Assembly (NCBI GenBank): GCA_035353615.1
Contig: DAOPZY010000013.1
Span: 1-64,000 of the forward strand
Direction: 5' to 3'
Length of the DNA stretch: 64,000 bases
DNA from: CAXXOK01 sp035353615
GTDB taxonomy: Bacteria > Bacillota > Clostridia > Christensenellales > Aristaeellaceae
The position numbers and the translations under genes are program-made. Below are positions 41,945 to 50,118 of the stretch, piece by piece. The first letter of the stretch is position 1. Each line of letters opens with the position of its first letter. Under the pieces are notes generated by a model. It saw only the letters and a list, made by a program, of their open reading frames with translations. It had not been told where the DNA came from and did not search any database.

Positions 41945-42817
41945 ATGCAAGAACTCAGTTTGATCGTTACCCCGGCTGATGACGGTCTGCCAGTCCGGCG
42001 GCTTGCGTTGGAGCGGCTGCATATGTCATACGGGCAGTTTAAGCGCGCCAAGTTTGAAGGCGTGCTTTTGCTGGACGGCGAACCCGTACACGCGGACAGG
42101 CGCGCGCAGGCCGGGCAAAGGCTGATGATTCGCTTGCCCCAGCGGCAGGGCGGCCCGTGCGAGCCGAGCAAAATTCAGCTCAGCATCGCGTACGAGGATG
42201 AGGACCTGATCGTGGTCGAAAAACCAGCGCCCCTGCCCTCCATCGCCTCCCGCAAGCGGGACGGCGAAACGCTGGAAAACGCTGTATACACTTATTTTAA
42301 TTACCCGGAGGGCTTTCTGTACCAACCGGTGAACCGGCTGGACAAGGGCACCAGCGGGCTGATGGTTATTGCCAAGCACAGCCATGCCCAACAGTTTTTA
42401 CAGGCCGAGCTGCACACCGACGCTTTTGTGCGGGAATATCTGGCGGTTTGCGATGGGTACCCGCCCGCGAAGGAAGGGTGGATCGAGCTTCCGATTGCCA
42501 AAGAGGATGCGGCGACTGTGCGCAGGGTGGTCAGCGCCAGTGGCAAACCGGCGCGCACCCACTATCAACTGCTGGATACCGGAGCCGGGCGGAGCCTGCT
42601 ACGCCTCCGGCTGGATACCGGCCGCACGCACCAGATTCGCGTGCACCTGTCCGCGCTTGGCTGCCCTGTGACCGGCGATTTTCTGTACGGGCATGAGCAT
42701 ATGGCGCTACAAAACCGGTTTGCGCTGCACAGCTGTTATCTGAAATGCGAAACCCTGCGCCACGGAATCATCGAGCTGAACAGCCCGCTGCCCAAGGCGC
42801 TGAGCATGCTGCTGTAA
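41945..42817 (+). CDS. RluA-family pseudouridine synthase
   Basis: A 290-residue RNA-modifying enzyme. An S4-like N-terminal region (about 1-75, SYGQFKRAKFEGVLLLDGEP) precedes the catalytic domain with the conserved VNRLDKGTSGLMVIAK, in which Asp is the nucleophile. A late RLDTGRTHQIRVHL-type segment and the closing FALHSCYL are family marks. The exact target (23S rRNA or tRNA) is not decidable. The ATG at 41945 follows CGGAGG. It is a single gene; a palindromic repeat follows in the converging gap. Confidence 0.93.
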   Translation: MQELSLIVTPADDGLPVRRLALERLHMSYGQFKRAKFEGVLLLDGEPVHADRRAQAGQRLMIRLPQRQGGPCEPSKIQLSIAYEDEDLIVVEKPAPLPSIASRKRDGETLENAVYTYFNYPEGFLYQPVNRLDKGTSGLMVIAKHSHAQQFLQAELHTDAFVREYLAVCDGYPPAKEGWIELPIAKEDAATVRRVVSASGKPARTHYQLLDTGAGRSLLRLRLDTGRTHQIRVHLSALGCPVTGDFLYGHEHMALQNRFALHSCYLKCETLRHGIIELNSPLPKALSMLL

Positions 42818-42953
42818 CCCTGCCCGGCATGCGCAAGGCCCGGTTGTCGCTGGCAACGGTATGGCCTGTGTTTACCTGGATATACAAACGCGGCCCACGC
42901 GTCAAAGGCGTTGGGAGCCGCTTCGGGTATTTAATATACGGCGTTATGGTTAT

Positions 42954-43107
42954 GCCGCTCGCCTCATAGCCCGGCACGCTGTTCGCTCGCTTGTTGGGTT
43001 TGCGCTGCGGCGCAGGGTTTGGGGTTCTGCCCCAAACCCCGGCAGAAATTTCATTCCTGCGCCCTGACAAGGGCTTTGCCTTTGACCCATCTCTGCTGCG
43101 GCGGGGG
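42954..43107 (-). repeat. Full copy of the dispersed palindromic repeat
   Basis: Block order as in the 33 kb copies (GCCGCTCGCCTCATAGC ... GCTGTTCGCTCGCTTG ... GGGTTCTGCCCC ... CTGCTGCGGCGGGGG). It fills most of the gap between the converging pseudouridine synthase and TfoX-like genes. Confidence 0.9.
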
Positions 43108-43145
43108 TTTTTTGCTTGATATGATGGATCGCTCTGCGTGCGCGG

Positions 43146-43481
43146 TCAGGATTTCCTTTTCTTCGGCTTTGGCTGCGGCAGCGCGTTGAATGTTGTTTCT
43201 GTAAGCAAACGCAAAAAAGCAGCGTCCTCCAAATTGTCCACGCGGTAGTAATCCTTCGCGCCTTCATAGGGCGGCGCGAGCGCCAGCTCGCCTCTGGCGC
43301 GGAGCAGTTCCGCGCCCGCCGGGGTCGGCTTCACAAACAGCGTGCTGTCGCAAATCACGGCAAAAAAAGTGCCGTAAACATGCAGCCCATACTCCCCGAA
43401 CATTTTTCGGCAGGTTACGCCCTGCCCTTCGCCGCCCAGCTGTTCCAGCGCATATTGAACAAATTCCGCCTTGGATGCCAT
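43146..43481 (-). CDS. TfoX N-terminal domain protein
   Basis: A 111-residue protein with the TfoX_N pattern: VQYALEQLGGEGQGVTCRKMFGEYGLHVYG, then FAVICDSTLFVKPTP and a Lys-rich end. In gamma-proteobacteria TfoX regulates competence, but stand-alone TfoX_N proteins in Firmicutes have no settled role. AAAGGAG precedes the ATG. It is isolated, between tdk and a repeat copy. Confidence 0.88.
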   Translation of the reverse strand: MASKAEFVQYALEQLGGEGQGVTCRKMFGEYGLHVYGTFFAVICDSTLFVKPTPAGAELLRARGELALAPPYEGAKDYYRVDNLEDAAFLRLLTETTFNALPQPKPKKRKS

Positions 43482-43625
43482 GAGGTTCGCTCCTTTCGCC
43501 GTCGCTCCGTTACAGCCGGTTGTCTAATGTCGGGGCATGAAACGCGCGCACCTATCCGCCCATGGCCGCCCGCGAGGTTTTCCCTGACCGGGTGATGGGC
43601 CTGCGCATCCGCCCCGGACGCTTGC

Positions 43626-44210
43626 TTACAGGATTGATTCGATCGGCATATGGACATTTCCGCCCAGATTGCCTTCCTGCCAGTGTTTGCGGCACAGACT
43701 GGTATAGCTTTCACTGCCGCCCAAAACGATCTGCTCGCCGGTTTTAATCACCTTGCCATCGACCACGCGGGCGTTAAACGTCGCCTTTTTGCCGCACCAG
43801 CAGATGGTTTTCACTTCCTCAATGGTATCTGCCCACGCCATCAGCCACAGGCTGCCTTCAAAAAACTCTCCCCGAAAATCCGCGCGCAGCCCATACGCGA
43901 TCACGGGCACGTTCAAATCATCCACAATGTGCACCAGATTTTCGACTTGCGCCTTGTTCATAAACTGCGCTTCATCCACAATGATGCAACCGTATTGGGT
44001 TACATCGATGCTTTCAAGGTCCTCCACAAAACTGCATTCACACTCCAGCCCGCAGCGCGACGCCACCAGATTGGATCCGTCGCGTTTATCCAGCCTGGGT
44101 TTCAGCATCAGCACCCGCTGGTTGCGTTCCAGATAGTTATGCCGCACCATGATCGCGTTGGCCGTTTTGCTGGAACCCATTGCGCCATAACGGAAATAGA
44201 GTTTTGCCAC
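43626..44210 (-). CDS. tdk: Thymidine kinase, class II
   Basis: A 194-residue enzyme phosphorylating thymidine for salvage. The P-loop is GAMGSSKT (9-16), in the YFRYGAM context common in clostridial Tdk. CIIVDEAQFMN holds the Walker B/Glu region. Zinc ligands are CWCG and the late CRKHW. The GTG at 44208-44210 follows GGAGG by nine bases and gives the conserved M-A-K-L-Y-F start; the open frame continues further upstream but lacks coding character. It has its own promoter. Confidence 0.95.
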   Translation of the reverse strand: MAKLYFRYGAMGSSKTANAIMVRHNYLERNQRVLMLKPRLDKRDGSNLVASRCGLECECSFVEDLESIDVTQYGCIIVDEAQFMNKAQVENLVHIVDDLNVPVIAYGLRADFRGEFFEGSLWLMAWADTIEEVKTICWCGKKATFNARVVDGKVIKTGEQIVLGGSESYTSLCRKHWQEGNLGGNVHMPIESIL

Positions 44211-44244
44211 GGTTGGTTTCCTCCATGTGAATTTCTCTGCACGT

Positions 44245-44273
44245 AGAATACCATAGCCAATCGGGATTGTAAA
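44245..44273 (-). promoter_or_regulatory. Promoter of tdk
   Basis: TTTACA (44268-44273), 17-base spacer, extended TGG plus TATTCT (44245-44250) on the minus strand. Confidence 0.7.
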
Positions 44274-44676
44274 GCGGCGCAGCCTGAGCTGAACACGCGC
44301 GCCAGCCGTGTCAAAGGCCGCAAAACAAGCCGCTGAAAGATTGAACTTGCGCACAGCCGCGCGATTCCCTTCGGAGGACCGCCTGACGCAACCATACGCG
44401 CCCTCAGCCCCAGCGGATGGGTTGGCGTGCCAACACGGGCTAAATCTTGACCGACGCATCCGGGCCTGCACCAGCAGGATTCTTTACCGCAAAGCAAGCG
44501 GCAAAAAAGCGCCGCCGTTTTCAGGGTGGCGCAACAGACTTTGAAAAATCCGCCGTAGCGGCAAGGCCCACGGGAAAAGCTTTCTAAACGGTAAACCGGG
44601 GTTGTAAACCTTCACGGGCAAAGCGTGGCTGCTTTATTCATCAATCAGCGAAAAACGACCGACGCGGCGGGGGCCA
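44274..44676. other. Intergenic region without a recognised gene
   Basis: About 400 bases with no frame showing coding character. GCGGC/GCCGC arms near 44500 followed by CGTTTTC could be a weak terminator. Nothing else is supported. Confidence 0.4.
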
Positions 44677-45462
44677 TCATCGATTTGCCGTGCGGCTTGG
44701 CCCGCTGAGCATTTCCGTTAGGCGATTGGCTACGGCTGCGCCCTCCGCCTCCGGGGAAAGGGCGCGGATGAACGCCTCGGCCGATTTTCGGGAAGGCAGT
44801 AGCAATTCCGCCGCAAACCGGGCCTTTTTACCAATCAGCATCACGCGCGCGGTCACCTCGTTCGCGCTGTGCTCGCGGATCGCGTCCGGCGGGGGCGGTT
44901 CTCCCTCCGTAAGCGTCTGCCCGCTTGCCGCGCGTTCCGCCAAGCCGTACAAATAGGTTGTCATCTCGGCCGCGCAGGTTTCAAACCGACGCAACGCCTT
45001 GCTGGCAAGCGTACGGTTGATGGTCGCCATTCGCAAAAACACCGTGGGCAGGTCGCCTTCGCACACCGAAAGGTTCAGGCGGTAATCGTTCGGCCGCGCC
45101 ATTTCATACACGGCGCGTACTTGCCGCTTCCGCGACACTCGTCCGCGAAACGCCGGCGCGGCCGCGGTTACCGCATCGCGTACCTCTTGGGGCAAACGCG
45201 CGCCAAACAGCGAAAGGGCTTCGCGCCCCCGATCGGTCAGCAACAGCTGCTCGGCAAACGAGCCTTCGCCGGTTTCCAATTCGCCTGCCGCCAGCAGTTT
45301 ATGCAGGCACAGGCGCATCGACACATAATCCATCAGGTCCAGCTCGGCGACAAACGTCCACAGCTGCGTGGGGGTCACGCTTTCCAGCGCATCCACGCAC
45401 AATAGCAGCCGCAGCATGTTTTCCGTTTCGGAAACCTTTCTCGGCGGTGATTGTAAAGGCAT
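44677..45462 (-). CDS. DUF4364-like protein
   Basis: A 261-residue cytoplasmic protein whose N-terminal half (MLRLLLCVDALESVTPTQLW onward, about 15-90) has a winged-helix look and matches DUF4364 of Clostridia. The C-terminal half is Ala/Leu-rich helix. A regulatory role is possible from the fold but not shown. The ATG at 45460-45462 follows GGGAGG by five bases. It lies 108 bases downstream of the HPr-like gene on the same strand. Confidence 0.75.
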   Translation of the reverse strand: MPLQSPPRKVSETENMLRLLLCVDALESVTPTQLWTFVAELDLMDYVSMRLCLHKLLAAGELETGEGSFAEQLLLTDRGREALSLFGARLPQEVRDAVTAAAPAFRGRVSRKRQVRAVYEMARPNDYRLNLSVCEGDLPTVFLRMATINRTLASKALRRFETCAAEMTTYLYGLAERAASGQTLTEGEPPPPDAIREHSANEVTARVMLIGKKARFAAELLLPSRKSAEAFIRALSPEAEGAAVANRLTEMLSGPSRTANR

Positions 45463-45570
45463 GGAACCTCCCAATACGGCAACGGGGCAAAGCCATGCTT
45501 TGCCCCGGACATGGCCCGTCAGGGCCGGATTGCTGGTTTCAAGCGCCCGCGAAACGCGGGCGTGCGGCCA

Positions 45571-45798
45571 TTAAGCCATGAAGGGCTTAATATCGCTCAG
45601 GAGATCGTCGCAGGAATCGGTGTAAATCTCCATGGTGATCGGCTTGCTCAGGTCCAGGCTGAAGATGCCCAGAATGGATTTCGCATCCACTACGTGACGG
45701 CCCGCGCGCAGGTCCACGTCGTAGGAGTAGCGGTTCACGATATTCACAAAGGACTTGACGTTCTCAGCCAGGCTCAGTTTGATGTTGACAGACTTCAT
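45571..45798 (-). CDS. HPr-like protein lacking the phospho-histidine
   Basis: A 75-residue protein with the HPr fold (VNRYSYDVDL, then DAKSILGIFSLDLSKP, then a closing helix). The segment holding the PTS phospho-acceptor His15 is replaced by LAENVKSF, so it cannot carry phosphate for sugar uptake. The regulatory serine equivalent of Ser46 is kept (Ser41 in KSILG), as in the catabolite co-repressor Crh. A signalling role is inferred. AAAGGAGG precedes the ATG, and an excellent promoter lies 33 bases upstream. It lies beside dnaA, in a place where many Firmicutes carry dnaN-recF. Confidence 0.9.
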   Translation of the reverse strand: MKSVNIKLSLAENVKSFVNIVNRYSYDVDLRAGRHVVDAKSILGIFSLDLSKPITMEIYTDSCDDLLSDIKPFMA

Positions 45799-45830
45799 AG
45801 TATAAAGCCTCCTTTCCATGTTACGTATGT

Positions 45831-45859
45831 ATTATACATGAGCCGACGCTGAAATGCAA
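45831..45859 (-). promoter_or_regulatory. Promoter of the HPr-like gene
   Basis: TTGCAT (45854-45859), 17-base spacer, perfect TATAAT (45831-45836) on the minus strand. Confidence 0.8.
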
Positions 45860-46079
45860 CTGAGCGGAAACGAAAAATCCCCGAAATTTGGTTCATTTCA
45901 GGCATATTCGGCACATTTTCAGGCGATATCCCACGGAAAAGCAAACGTTTGCGCATTTGCGAGGCGGCTCAAATCTTTTCAAATCACCATGGAATATATG
46001 GTTTGTTTCATTCCGGAATAACGAAATTGACATTATCTGCGCTTACCGATGGCGATTCGTGTAACCTTTCCGGTGAAAT

Positions 46080-46106
46080 AGGAGGCTGCCGCTATGGCAG
46101 CCTCCT
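46080..46106 (-). terminator. Hairpin after dnaA
   Basis: AGGAGGCTGCC pairs with GGCAGCCTCCT (11 bp, five-base loop), 44 bases past the dnaA stop. The T run is short. The rest of the gap between 45860 and 46149 shows nothing. Confidence 0.7.
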
Positions 46107-46149
46107 GTATGATTCTGCAGTATTGACTTACGCGATGGGTGTCCGTGCC

Positions 46150-47478
46150 TCATTTCCCATCCTTGATTAGCCTGCGCACATCGTCCAAAAGGCTGGCAAG
46201 GCTCGGGGATTGCTTGATCGATTCCTCCACCTTGTCAATGGAGCTCATAACGGTGGTGTAATGCCTGCCGCCAAAGGCGTCGCCAATTTTCGTCAGGCTC
46301 AGGCCCATCATTTCCCGGGTCAGGTACATGGCAATCTGCCGGGGCACGGTAACCTCGTGATTGCGGCGCGGGCTTTTGATATCCTCAATGGTGATGCCGT
46401 AATAGGTGGCAACCGCTTCCTGAATGCTGTCGGTAGTCACGCGGCGCGTTTCGCTGTGGTTAAACAGCTCGCGCAAAGCTTCCCGGGCCAGCTGCATGTC
46501 GATGGGGCGGCGCGTCAGCGAGCTGTACGCGGTCAGCCGCGTCAGCGAACCTTCCAGCTCGCGCACGTTGGTGTCCACTTTTTCCGCGATCAGCGACAAA
46601 ATCTCATCCCCGATCAGCAGGTGGTCATATTCCGATTTTTTGCGCAGAATAGCCAAGCGCGTTTCAAAATCCGGCCGCTGAATATCGGCCAGCAGACCGC
46701 CCTCAAAGCGGCTGCACAGACGTTCTTCCAGCTTGGAAATTTCCTTGGGCGGGCGGTCGGAGGTCATCACAATCTGCTTGCCGGCTTCGCGCAGGTGGTT
46801 AAAGGTGTGGAAAAACTCCTCCTCGGTGCTGTGCTTGCCCGCGATAAACTGAATATCGTCCACCATCAGCAGATCCACCGTGCGGAAACGGTCGCGGAAC
46901 TGCTGGTTGGTATTGTTTTGCATGGCGAGAATCAACTGATTGGTAAAATCCTCGCTGGTAATGTAAAGGATTTTCATTTCAGGGTACAGCTCGTGCGCGT
47001 AATGGCCGATGGCGTGCATCAAATGCGTTTTGCCCAGCCCCACGCCGCCGTAAATAAACAGCGGGTTGTACGCTTTGGCAGGCACTTCCGCCACCGCGAG
47101 GGAAACCGCGTGTGCAAAGCGGTTGCCCGCGCCCACCACAAAGGTGTCAAAGGTATATTTCGGGTTCAGCAGGCAGGGGTTCACATCCGCCTGCCGCGCC
47201 TCCAGCTCGGTTTTGCGCGTTAAAAGCTCGTCGTGGTTCAAAATCTCCACGGTGAGCGCACGGCCGGCAGCGGTCGCCACAGCGTTCTGGATTTTGGTCA
47301 GGTACCGGTCTACGCCAAAATCGCGCATCAGCGCGTTCACACATTCCAATAAGAAGCTGTTGTCAATGACGGCGTAAGGTTTGAGGGCAGACTTGATCCA
47401 AGTCTCGTAGGACACGTTGTTCATGTCCTCCTTCAAAATCTTGCAGGCATTGCTCCAAATTTCTTCCGCATTCAGCAA
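46150..47478 (-). CDS. dnaA: Chromosomal replication initiator DnaA
   Basis: A 442-residue initiator with all four domains. Domain I is residues 1-80 (IWSNACKILKEDMNNVSYETW), followed by a short linker (81-105). The AAA+ domain III has Walker A GGVGLGKTH (144-152), Walker B LLMVDDIQF and a late RELEGSL. The helix-turn-helix domain IV has PRQIAMYLTREMMGLSLTKIG and the GGRHYTTVMSSI signature that reads DnaA boxes. The start is a TTG at 47476-47478, nine bases after GGAAAGG. rpmH, dnaN and recF are absent; the neighbours are an HPr-like gene and an unknown gene. Confidence 0.97.
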   Translation of the reverse strand: MLNAEEIWSNACKILKEDMNNVSYETWIKSALKPYAVIDNSFLLECVNALMRDFGVDRYLTKIQNAVATAAGRALTVEILNHDELLTRKTELEARQADVNPCLLNPKYTFDTFVVGAGNRFAHAVSLAVAEVPAKAYNPLFIYGGVGLGKTHLMHAIGHYAHELYPEMKILYITSEDFTNQLILAMQNNTNQQFRDRFRTVDLLMVDDIQFIAGKHSTEEEFFHTFNHLREAGKQIVMTSDRPPKEISKLEERLCSRFEGGLLADIQRPDFETRLAILRKKSEYDHLLIGDEILSLIAEKVDTNVRELEGSLTRLTAYSSLTRRPIDMQLAREALRELFNHSETRRVTTDSIQEAVATYYGITIEDIKSPRRNHEVTVPRQIAMYLTREMMGLSLTKIGDAFGGRHYTTVMSSIDKVEESIKQSPSLASLLDDVRRLIKDGK

Positions 47479-47479
47479 A

Positions 47480-47930
47480 GCGCGTCAACCTTTCCGTCAA
47501 GTGAATAATATACAAACACAATGCGACCAACCGCACCGGGCAGCGTAACAAATTGTCTGTCGCATATGTGGAAAATAGGACGCAAAAAGCGTTCGGTCCA
47601 TTCCCAAACCGTCACCTATCATAACAGAATGCGGGGAATTTGACAAGCTCGCCATGGGGCGTGTGAAATGTATAGGAAAGCGTAAGTGGAAAACTTCGGC
47701 TACAAGCGGTAGTAGTGTGGAAAATTTGAAACGCTACCCTTCGAAACCGACGGAAAAATGTAACATATCCGTGATTCTTCCGTGATCTATAAACGCATAA
47801 ATATTCATTATGAAGAACCATAACTTTTTTGTGACGTGAAATGTGGGGCCAATGCTGGCCTTGCTGCAAACAGCAGAACAAAACGTGATGAAATTGTGAA
47901 GCGATACAAGGGAAATGTAACGGTTTTGTA
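47480..47930. other. Candidate replication origin (oriC) upstream of dnaA
   Basis: A non-coding 450-base gap between divergent genes. TGTGGAAAA, one base from the complement of the TTATCCACA DnaA box, occurs at 47567-47575 and 47716-47724; a weaker AGTGGAAAA lies at 47685-47693. Next to the box at 47716 the minus strand continues CTACTACC, like a DnaA-trio. An AT-rich stretch (47755-47835) could be the unwinding element. The strand bias also shifts here, mostly minus to the left and more plus to the right. Confidence 0.6.
47618..47646 (-). promoter_or_regulatory. Promoter of dnaA
   Basis: TTGTCA (47641-47646), 17-base spacer, TATGAT (47618-47623) on the minus strand, inside the candidate origin and between DnaA-box-like sites, which would allow autoregulation. 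Confidence 0.65.
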
Positions 47931-48004
47931 GAATGATACCCGAAAGACTTGCCTGTTGGGTAGATTGGTACGCTGCATGGAAAGCGATATGGGAGGGGAA
48001 GCCG

Positions 48005-48493
48005 TTGGCCATACCGGTGACCGTGAAGGATGTCGAACGGGTGCTGCGGCCCTGGCTTGGCTCGCTGCTGCTTTCCTCCAACACCTTTTCCACCGAAATA
48101 GCCTGCGTCGTCATGGAGTACGCTCCCTACCGCCAAACGCTGCAACAGCTGCGCGATTGCGTCGCCCATGATCTGCTCACAGGCATCAACCGCATTACCG
48201 GCGGCAGCATGACCATTGTGCAGGATAATTACCGCACCCGCCGCCTGACGCTGCGGGATATGCAGGTAATGACCGATGATATTATGGGCCTTGTGTTTGA
48301 CAGTCTGACGCCCTTTTCCGCCAATTTTGAAAAACTGAACAACTATGCGCTGCACGAGGAAAGCTTAGCCGCGATGCGCGTGCTGTACCAGAAATACCGT
48401 AGTTTCTTTACAGACGATCAGTACCGTTTTCTGATCCACATGATTAAATCCATTTACACGCCGGAACGCTACCTGATGTGGATGAAGGACTGA
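48005..48493 (+). CDS. Unrecognised protein beside the candidate origin
   Basis: A 162-residue protein I cannot place. It is helical and soluble, with no signal peptide, cysteine cluster or nucleotide motif. Noticeable stretches are VERVLRPWLGSLLLSSNTF, RITGGSMTIVQDNYRTRRL and a C-terminus rich in Tyr/Met (TPERYLMWMKD). The frame is open from an ATG at 47933, but a TTG at 48005 is preceded by GGGAGGGG at six bases, the better start. It is divergent from dnaA across the origin region, so a role in replication control is possible but unsupported. Confidence 0.7.
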   Translation: MAIPVTVKDVERVLRPWLGSLLLSSNTFSTEIACVVMEYAPYRQTLQQLRDCVAHDLLTGINRITGGSMTIVQDNYRTRRLTLRDMQVMTDDIMGLVFDSLTPFSANFEKLNNYALHEESLAAMRVLYQKYRSFFTDDQYRFLIHMIKSIYTPERYLMWMKD

Positions 48494-48810
48494 GGGTAAA
48501 CCTGTTTGTGAAAACCCGCTCGGTTGCGGTCGCTAACTAAAAAAGAGGAACCGCCCCGCCGAGCTTGAGGCAGTCCTGCTGCCCTTGCTATCAGCGAAAC
48601 GGCTCCTATCATGGCGCATACTGCCGTCTTGCGGTCTGCTTTGCGCCGGAAACTGCGTCATTGGGGATGGGTTCCATGGGTCGGGAACCGGTCTTTCGGC
48701 ACGGTGTGCGCTCGCGCGGGTGTTCACGCCCGTTTCTTCACCGGCATTGGGTCTGGGCTTTCTTTCAGGCGGTATGTAAACGCTTCAAGCGCGCCGCGTT
48801 TGGAGCCGCG
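48494..48810. other. Intergenic region, nothing recognised
   Basis: About 317 bases between converging genes. No palindromic repeat copy, no clear terminator and no coding frame. Confidence 0.4.
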
Positions 48811-49368
48811 TTATTTGGCAAGCGCGGCTTTGAGCGCCTTCATGGTTTTAGTGCCGGCCTTGCCATCGCCGGTCAAGCCGACGGCCCATTGGAAACGCTT
48901 CACGGCGGTCAGCACCGTTTCGCCAAACTTGCCGTCAATGGAGCCTTTGAAATACCCTGCGCGTTTCAGCAGCCGCTGCAGGCTTTTCACGCTGTCGCCG
49001 GTGCAACCGTAGTAAAGGGTGCTCGATTTTTTGGCGGTGATGGTGCCCTTTTTATCGCTGTCGATGGTGTTAATCGCGGAGGTGCCATCGTACAGCGCCG
49101 TCAGGGTTTTGTTTCCCGCCTTGCCATCCGCGGTAAGCCCGATCGCCTTTTGGTAGCGGTACACGGCCGAGCGGGTTTTTTGCCCGAATTTGCCGTCCAC
49201 CGTGCCTTTATAGTATCCCTTGGAGCGCAGCGCCTTCTGCAGGGTTTTCACCTGCGCGCTTTCCTCCCCAAAGGGAATGGTGTCGTATGCGAACGCTGAA
49301 AAACAGATGCTGAGCAGAATGACGATGGCTACCAGCGCGCTGATCCATCGCAAGCCTCTTGTGTACAA
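48811..49368 (-). CDS. Secreted protein with two peptidoglycan-binding domains
   Basis: A 185-residue exported protein. A signal peptide (about 1-28) precedes two PG_binding_1 three-helix domains, at about 35-95 (VKTLQKALRSKGYYKGTVDG, KFGQKTRSAV, GKAGNKTL) and 120-183 (VKSLQRLLKRAGYFKGSIDG, KFGETVLTAV, GKAGTKTM). There is no catalytic domain, so it is either a wall-bound accessory or a pre-processed partner of a hydrolase. The start is a TTG at 49366-49368, eight bases after AGGAGG. The best promoter lies almost 390 bases upstream, giving a long leader. Confidence 0.92.
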   Translation of the reverse strand: MYTRGLRWISALVAIVILLSICFSAFAYDTIPFGEESAQVKTLQKALRSKGYYKGTVDGKFGQKTRSAVYRYQKAIGLTADGKAGNKTLTALYDGTSAINTIDSDKKGTITAKKSSTLYYGCTGDSVKSLQRLLKRAGYFKGSIDGKFGETVLTAVKRFQWAVGLTGDGKAGTKTMKALKAALAK

Positions 49369-49761
49369 ACGGCAGGCCTCCTCATGTGTTCATTCCAATA
49401 CGGGGGCACGGTCGCCAGGCAGGGCGTTTCACTGGCAATCCGCCTTGGCTTTTCGGGGTCGCTGCGTGTCCTCTTCCCCCATACAACGATGCGAAACACG
49501 CATGTCTTCCGAAAATTTACAAAAAAGTTGAAAATCTGCGGCAACCTGGTTTATGCCGGCGCGGGGGCCGGCCGGGGCGGTCGGCTTTTGATGGCTCGGA
49601 TTTTGCCGGAGTGGGCGAGCGGCCTGCTCCGTGCCCGCCCTCCAGTTTTCCGCCGGGACGCTAACAAGCCACGCGCGAAACGCCATGGCCTGCAACCGGT
49701 TTCCCCTATCCCCGAAAATGGCTTTCAAACGTCAGTGTAACGCTCCCTCATGTCTACTGAT
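49369..49761 (-). other. Long presumed leader of the peptidoglycan-binding gene
   Basis: Non-coding between the promoter at 49762 and the TTG start. It contains GC-rich self-complementary parts (GGCCGGC near 49567, and TGCCAG/CTGGCG near 49413-49437). I looked for the c-di-AMP and c-di-GMP riboswitch cores that often precede wall genes and did not find them. Confidence 0.35.
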
Positions 49762-49790
49762 ATTATAAACGAAGGAAGCTCATTGGACAA
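49762..49790 (-). promoter_or_regulatory. Promoter reading toward the peptidoglycan-binding gene
   Basis: TTGTCC (49785-49790), 17-base spacer, TATAAT (49762-49767) on the minus strand. Confidence 0.55.
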
Positions 49791-49900
49791 GCGCAGGGCA
49801 AAATCGTAAGGCAAATGTTTGTTTTGTGCATGTTTTCTTAACAAATGGGCTCGCCGAAGGGCGCGTTGCAAGCAGCCCCATTAGCAGCATGACGGAGATC

Positions 49901-50036
49901 CCGCTCGCTGCATGGCCTTACGGGCTGTTCGCTCGCCTAGATTTCAATATCGCGTCATCAGGCTTTGGAGTACCGCCCCAAACGCTGGCAGGTTTTGATT
50001 TTTGAACCCGCCGGGGGCATCCCCCGACCGCCTTTT
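49901..50036 (-). repeat. Degenerate copy of the dispersed palindromic repeat
   Basis: Keeps CGGGCTGTTCGCTCGC, GCGTCATCAGGCTT and a GTACCGCCCCAAACGC block with many substitutions. It is the only copy in a divergent rather than convergent gap. Confidence 0.6.
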
Positions 50037-50065
50037 TAGCAGGTTGAGACGTGCCAAAGGGCACG

Positions 50066-50095
50066 TTGTACGGCGCCGCGGTTTCGTGCTATAAT
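50066..50095 (+). promoter_or_regulatory. Promoter of recD2-comFC
   Basis: TTGTAC (50066-50071), 18-base spacer, TATAAT (50090-50095), 24 bases before the start codon. Confidence 0.65.
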
Positions 50096-50118
50096 CCATA
50101 GGAAATGAGGGAGAAAGC

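Noticed and set aside
49369..49761. c-di-AMP or c-di-GMP riboswitch before the wall-protein gene
   Set aside because: Conserved cores were looked for by eye and not found.
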